Assembly (NCBI GenBank): GCA_030642425.1 | Contig: DAOWNU010000140.1 | Coordinates: 1 to 5,858 of the forward strand | Reading direction: 5' to 3' | DNA length: 5,858 nt | DNA from: a bacterium | GTDB lineage: Bacteria; UBP14; UBA6098 | In this document: one piece after another, positions 5,488-5,858 of the stretch | Numbering within the stretch: the stretch's first letter is position 1 | Layout: the number at the start of each line of letters is the position of its first letter | The notes under the pieces: model-generated | What the model was told of the DNA's origin: nothing | Database searches by the model: none | What the model saw: the letters and a program-made list of their open reading frames with translations, nothing else | Position numbers and translations under genes: made by a program

Positions 5488-5509
5488 AACGGCAACGCCG
5501 TTTGGCGTT
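5488..5509 (+). repeat. Two mutually exclusive 6-bp hairpins
   Basis: AACGGC-AAC-GCCGTT (5488-5502) and AACGCC-GTTT-GGCGTT (5494-5509) are both perfect 6-bp stems and share bases 5494-5502, so only one can form at a time. They lie 23-44 nt before the ATG of the repeat protein and just upstream of its ribosome site (AAAGGA, 5520-5525). A folding switch, a REP-like element or a weak terminator are possible. No expression platform is evident. Confidence 0.4.
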
Positions 5510-5531
5510 CCGACGATACAAAGGAAATAAG

Positions 5532-5858
5532 ATGAGAAGGACAACGCTCGCTGTTATATTCGCAATTACGATAGCCAGTTTCGCACTCGCCGGGTGGGAA
5601 CGCACCTACGGCGGAAGCGAATATGATTGTGGCCACTCCGTATCGCAGACCACCGACGGCGGATATATTATCGCAGGAGAGACAGGTTCCTTCGGCGCAG
5701 GCTATACTGATGTCTATCTTGTAAAGACCGATGGAGTGGGCGACACATTATGGACGCGCACTTATGGCGGAAGCGAATCTGATTATGGCTATTCCGTCGC
5801 GCAGACGTCCGACGGCGGATATATTATCGCAGGATACACATACTCCTTCGGCGCAGGC
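5532..5858 (+). CDS. Secreted tandem-repeat (beta-propeller-like) protein, N-terminal part
   Basis: The first 109 residues of an ORF still open at the right edge. MRRTTLAVIFAITIASFALA is a good Sec signal peptide, with likely cleavage after Ala20. The mature part consists of a 52-residue repeat: W.RTYGGSE.D.G.SV.QT, DGGYIIAG.T.SFGAG, then D.YLVKTD..GDTLW. Trp22 and Trp74 are equivalent positions, and the second copy is cut by the window. Such repeats are seen in large exported proteins of FCB-type and other candidate-phylum bacteria, often with a C-terminal sorting domain; that end is not visible here. A surface or extracellular beta-propeller is likely and its partner is unknown. AAAGGA (5520-5525) lies 6 nt before the ATG. 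GC content returns to the level of the heptose operon. Confidence 0.85.
   Translation, partial: MRRTTLAVIFAITIASFALAGWERTYGGSEYDCGHSVSQTTDGGYIIAGETGSFGAGYTDVYLVKTDGVGDTLWTRTYGGSESDYGYSVAQTSDGGYIIAGYTYSFGAG
5604..5858 (+). repeat. In-frame 156-bp tandem repeat inside the secreted protein gene
   Basis: Copy 1 spans 5604-5759 and copy 2 starts at 5760 and runs off the edge. By hand count 84 of the 99 comparable bases match with no gaps. One block of 24 bases encoding DGGYIIAG is identical, as are the 15 bases encoding SFGAG. Nucleotide identity this high, including synonymous sites, points to recent duplication or gene conversion between units. Confidence 0.9.

Noticed and set aside
1..5858. 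CRISPR array, tRNA, rRNA, insertion sequence or attachment site.
   Set aside because: No spaced direct repeats, clover-leaf, transposase or flanking terminal repeats were seen; the only clear direct repeat is the in-frame 156-bp protein repeat.

Overview
The window looks like a chromosome piece from a Gram-negative, probably uncultured bacterium. The evidence is an ADP-heptose kinase/adenylyltransferase pair (LPS-type heptose), a type IV pilin-like protein, and the start of a secreted protein built of tandem 'TYGG...DGGYIIAG' repeats. That repeat style is common in FCB-group and related candidate phyla. The placement is an inference from gene content; there is no rRNA or tRNA here to confirm it. 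TGA and TAA both act as ordinary stops.

Layout. (1) 1-309: no intact gene. The minus strand carries a coding-like signal that jumps between frames, best read as a decayed gene downstream of the pilin. (2) 310-792, minus: a class III signal-peptide pilin/pseudopilin. (3) 793-1087: divergent intergenic region with a run of inverted repeats just before nrdR that can fold into a compact leader RNA. (4) 1088-4059, plus: a tight four-gene run, nrdR - rfaE1 - rfaE2 - HD-domain exoribonuclease (15 bp gap, 11 bp overlap, 1 bp gap), all about 50-57% GC in sampled lines. It combines repression of ribonucleotide reductase genes, two steps of ADP-heptose synthesis, and a YhaM-like RNA/ssDNA 3' exonuclease. 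(5) 4103-5446, plus: an AT-rich cassette (32-38% GC in sampled lines) of two overlapping half-size permeases and an overlapping small cupin. The two permeases share the same core motif and look like tandem paralogues forming one transporter. The cupin has lost the usual His/His/Glu/His metal ligands and carries Cys/Met/His/Met at the aligned positions. (6) 5447-5531: a short spacer holding two adjacent palindromic elements. (7) 5532 to the right edge, plus: the N-terminus of a secreted repeat protein, GC-rich again.

The most interesting unit is the permease-permease-cupin cassette. It differs in composition from both neighbours, has a hairpin at each border, is translationally coupled throughout, and pairs a COG0701/ArsP-like transporter with a cupin whose putative ligands suit a soft metal or metalloid. 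Its substrate is unknown.
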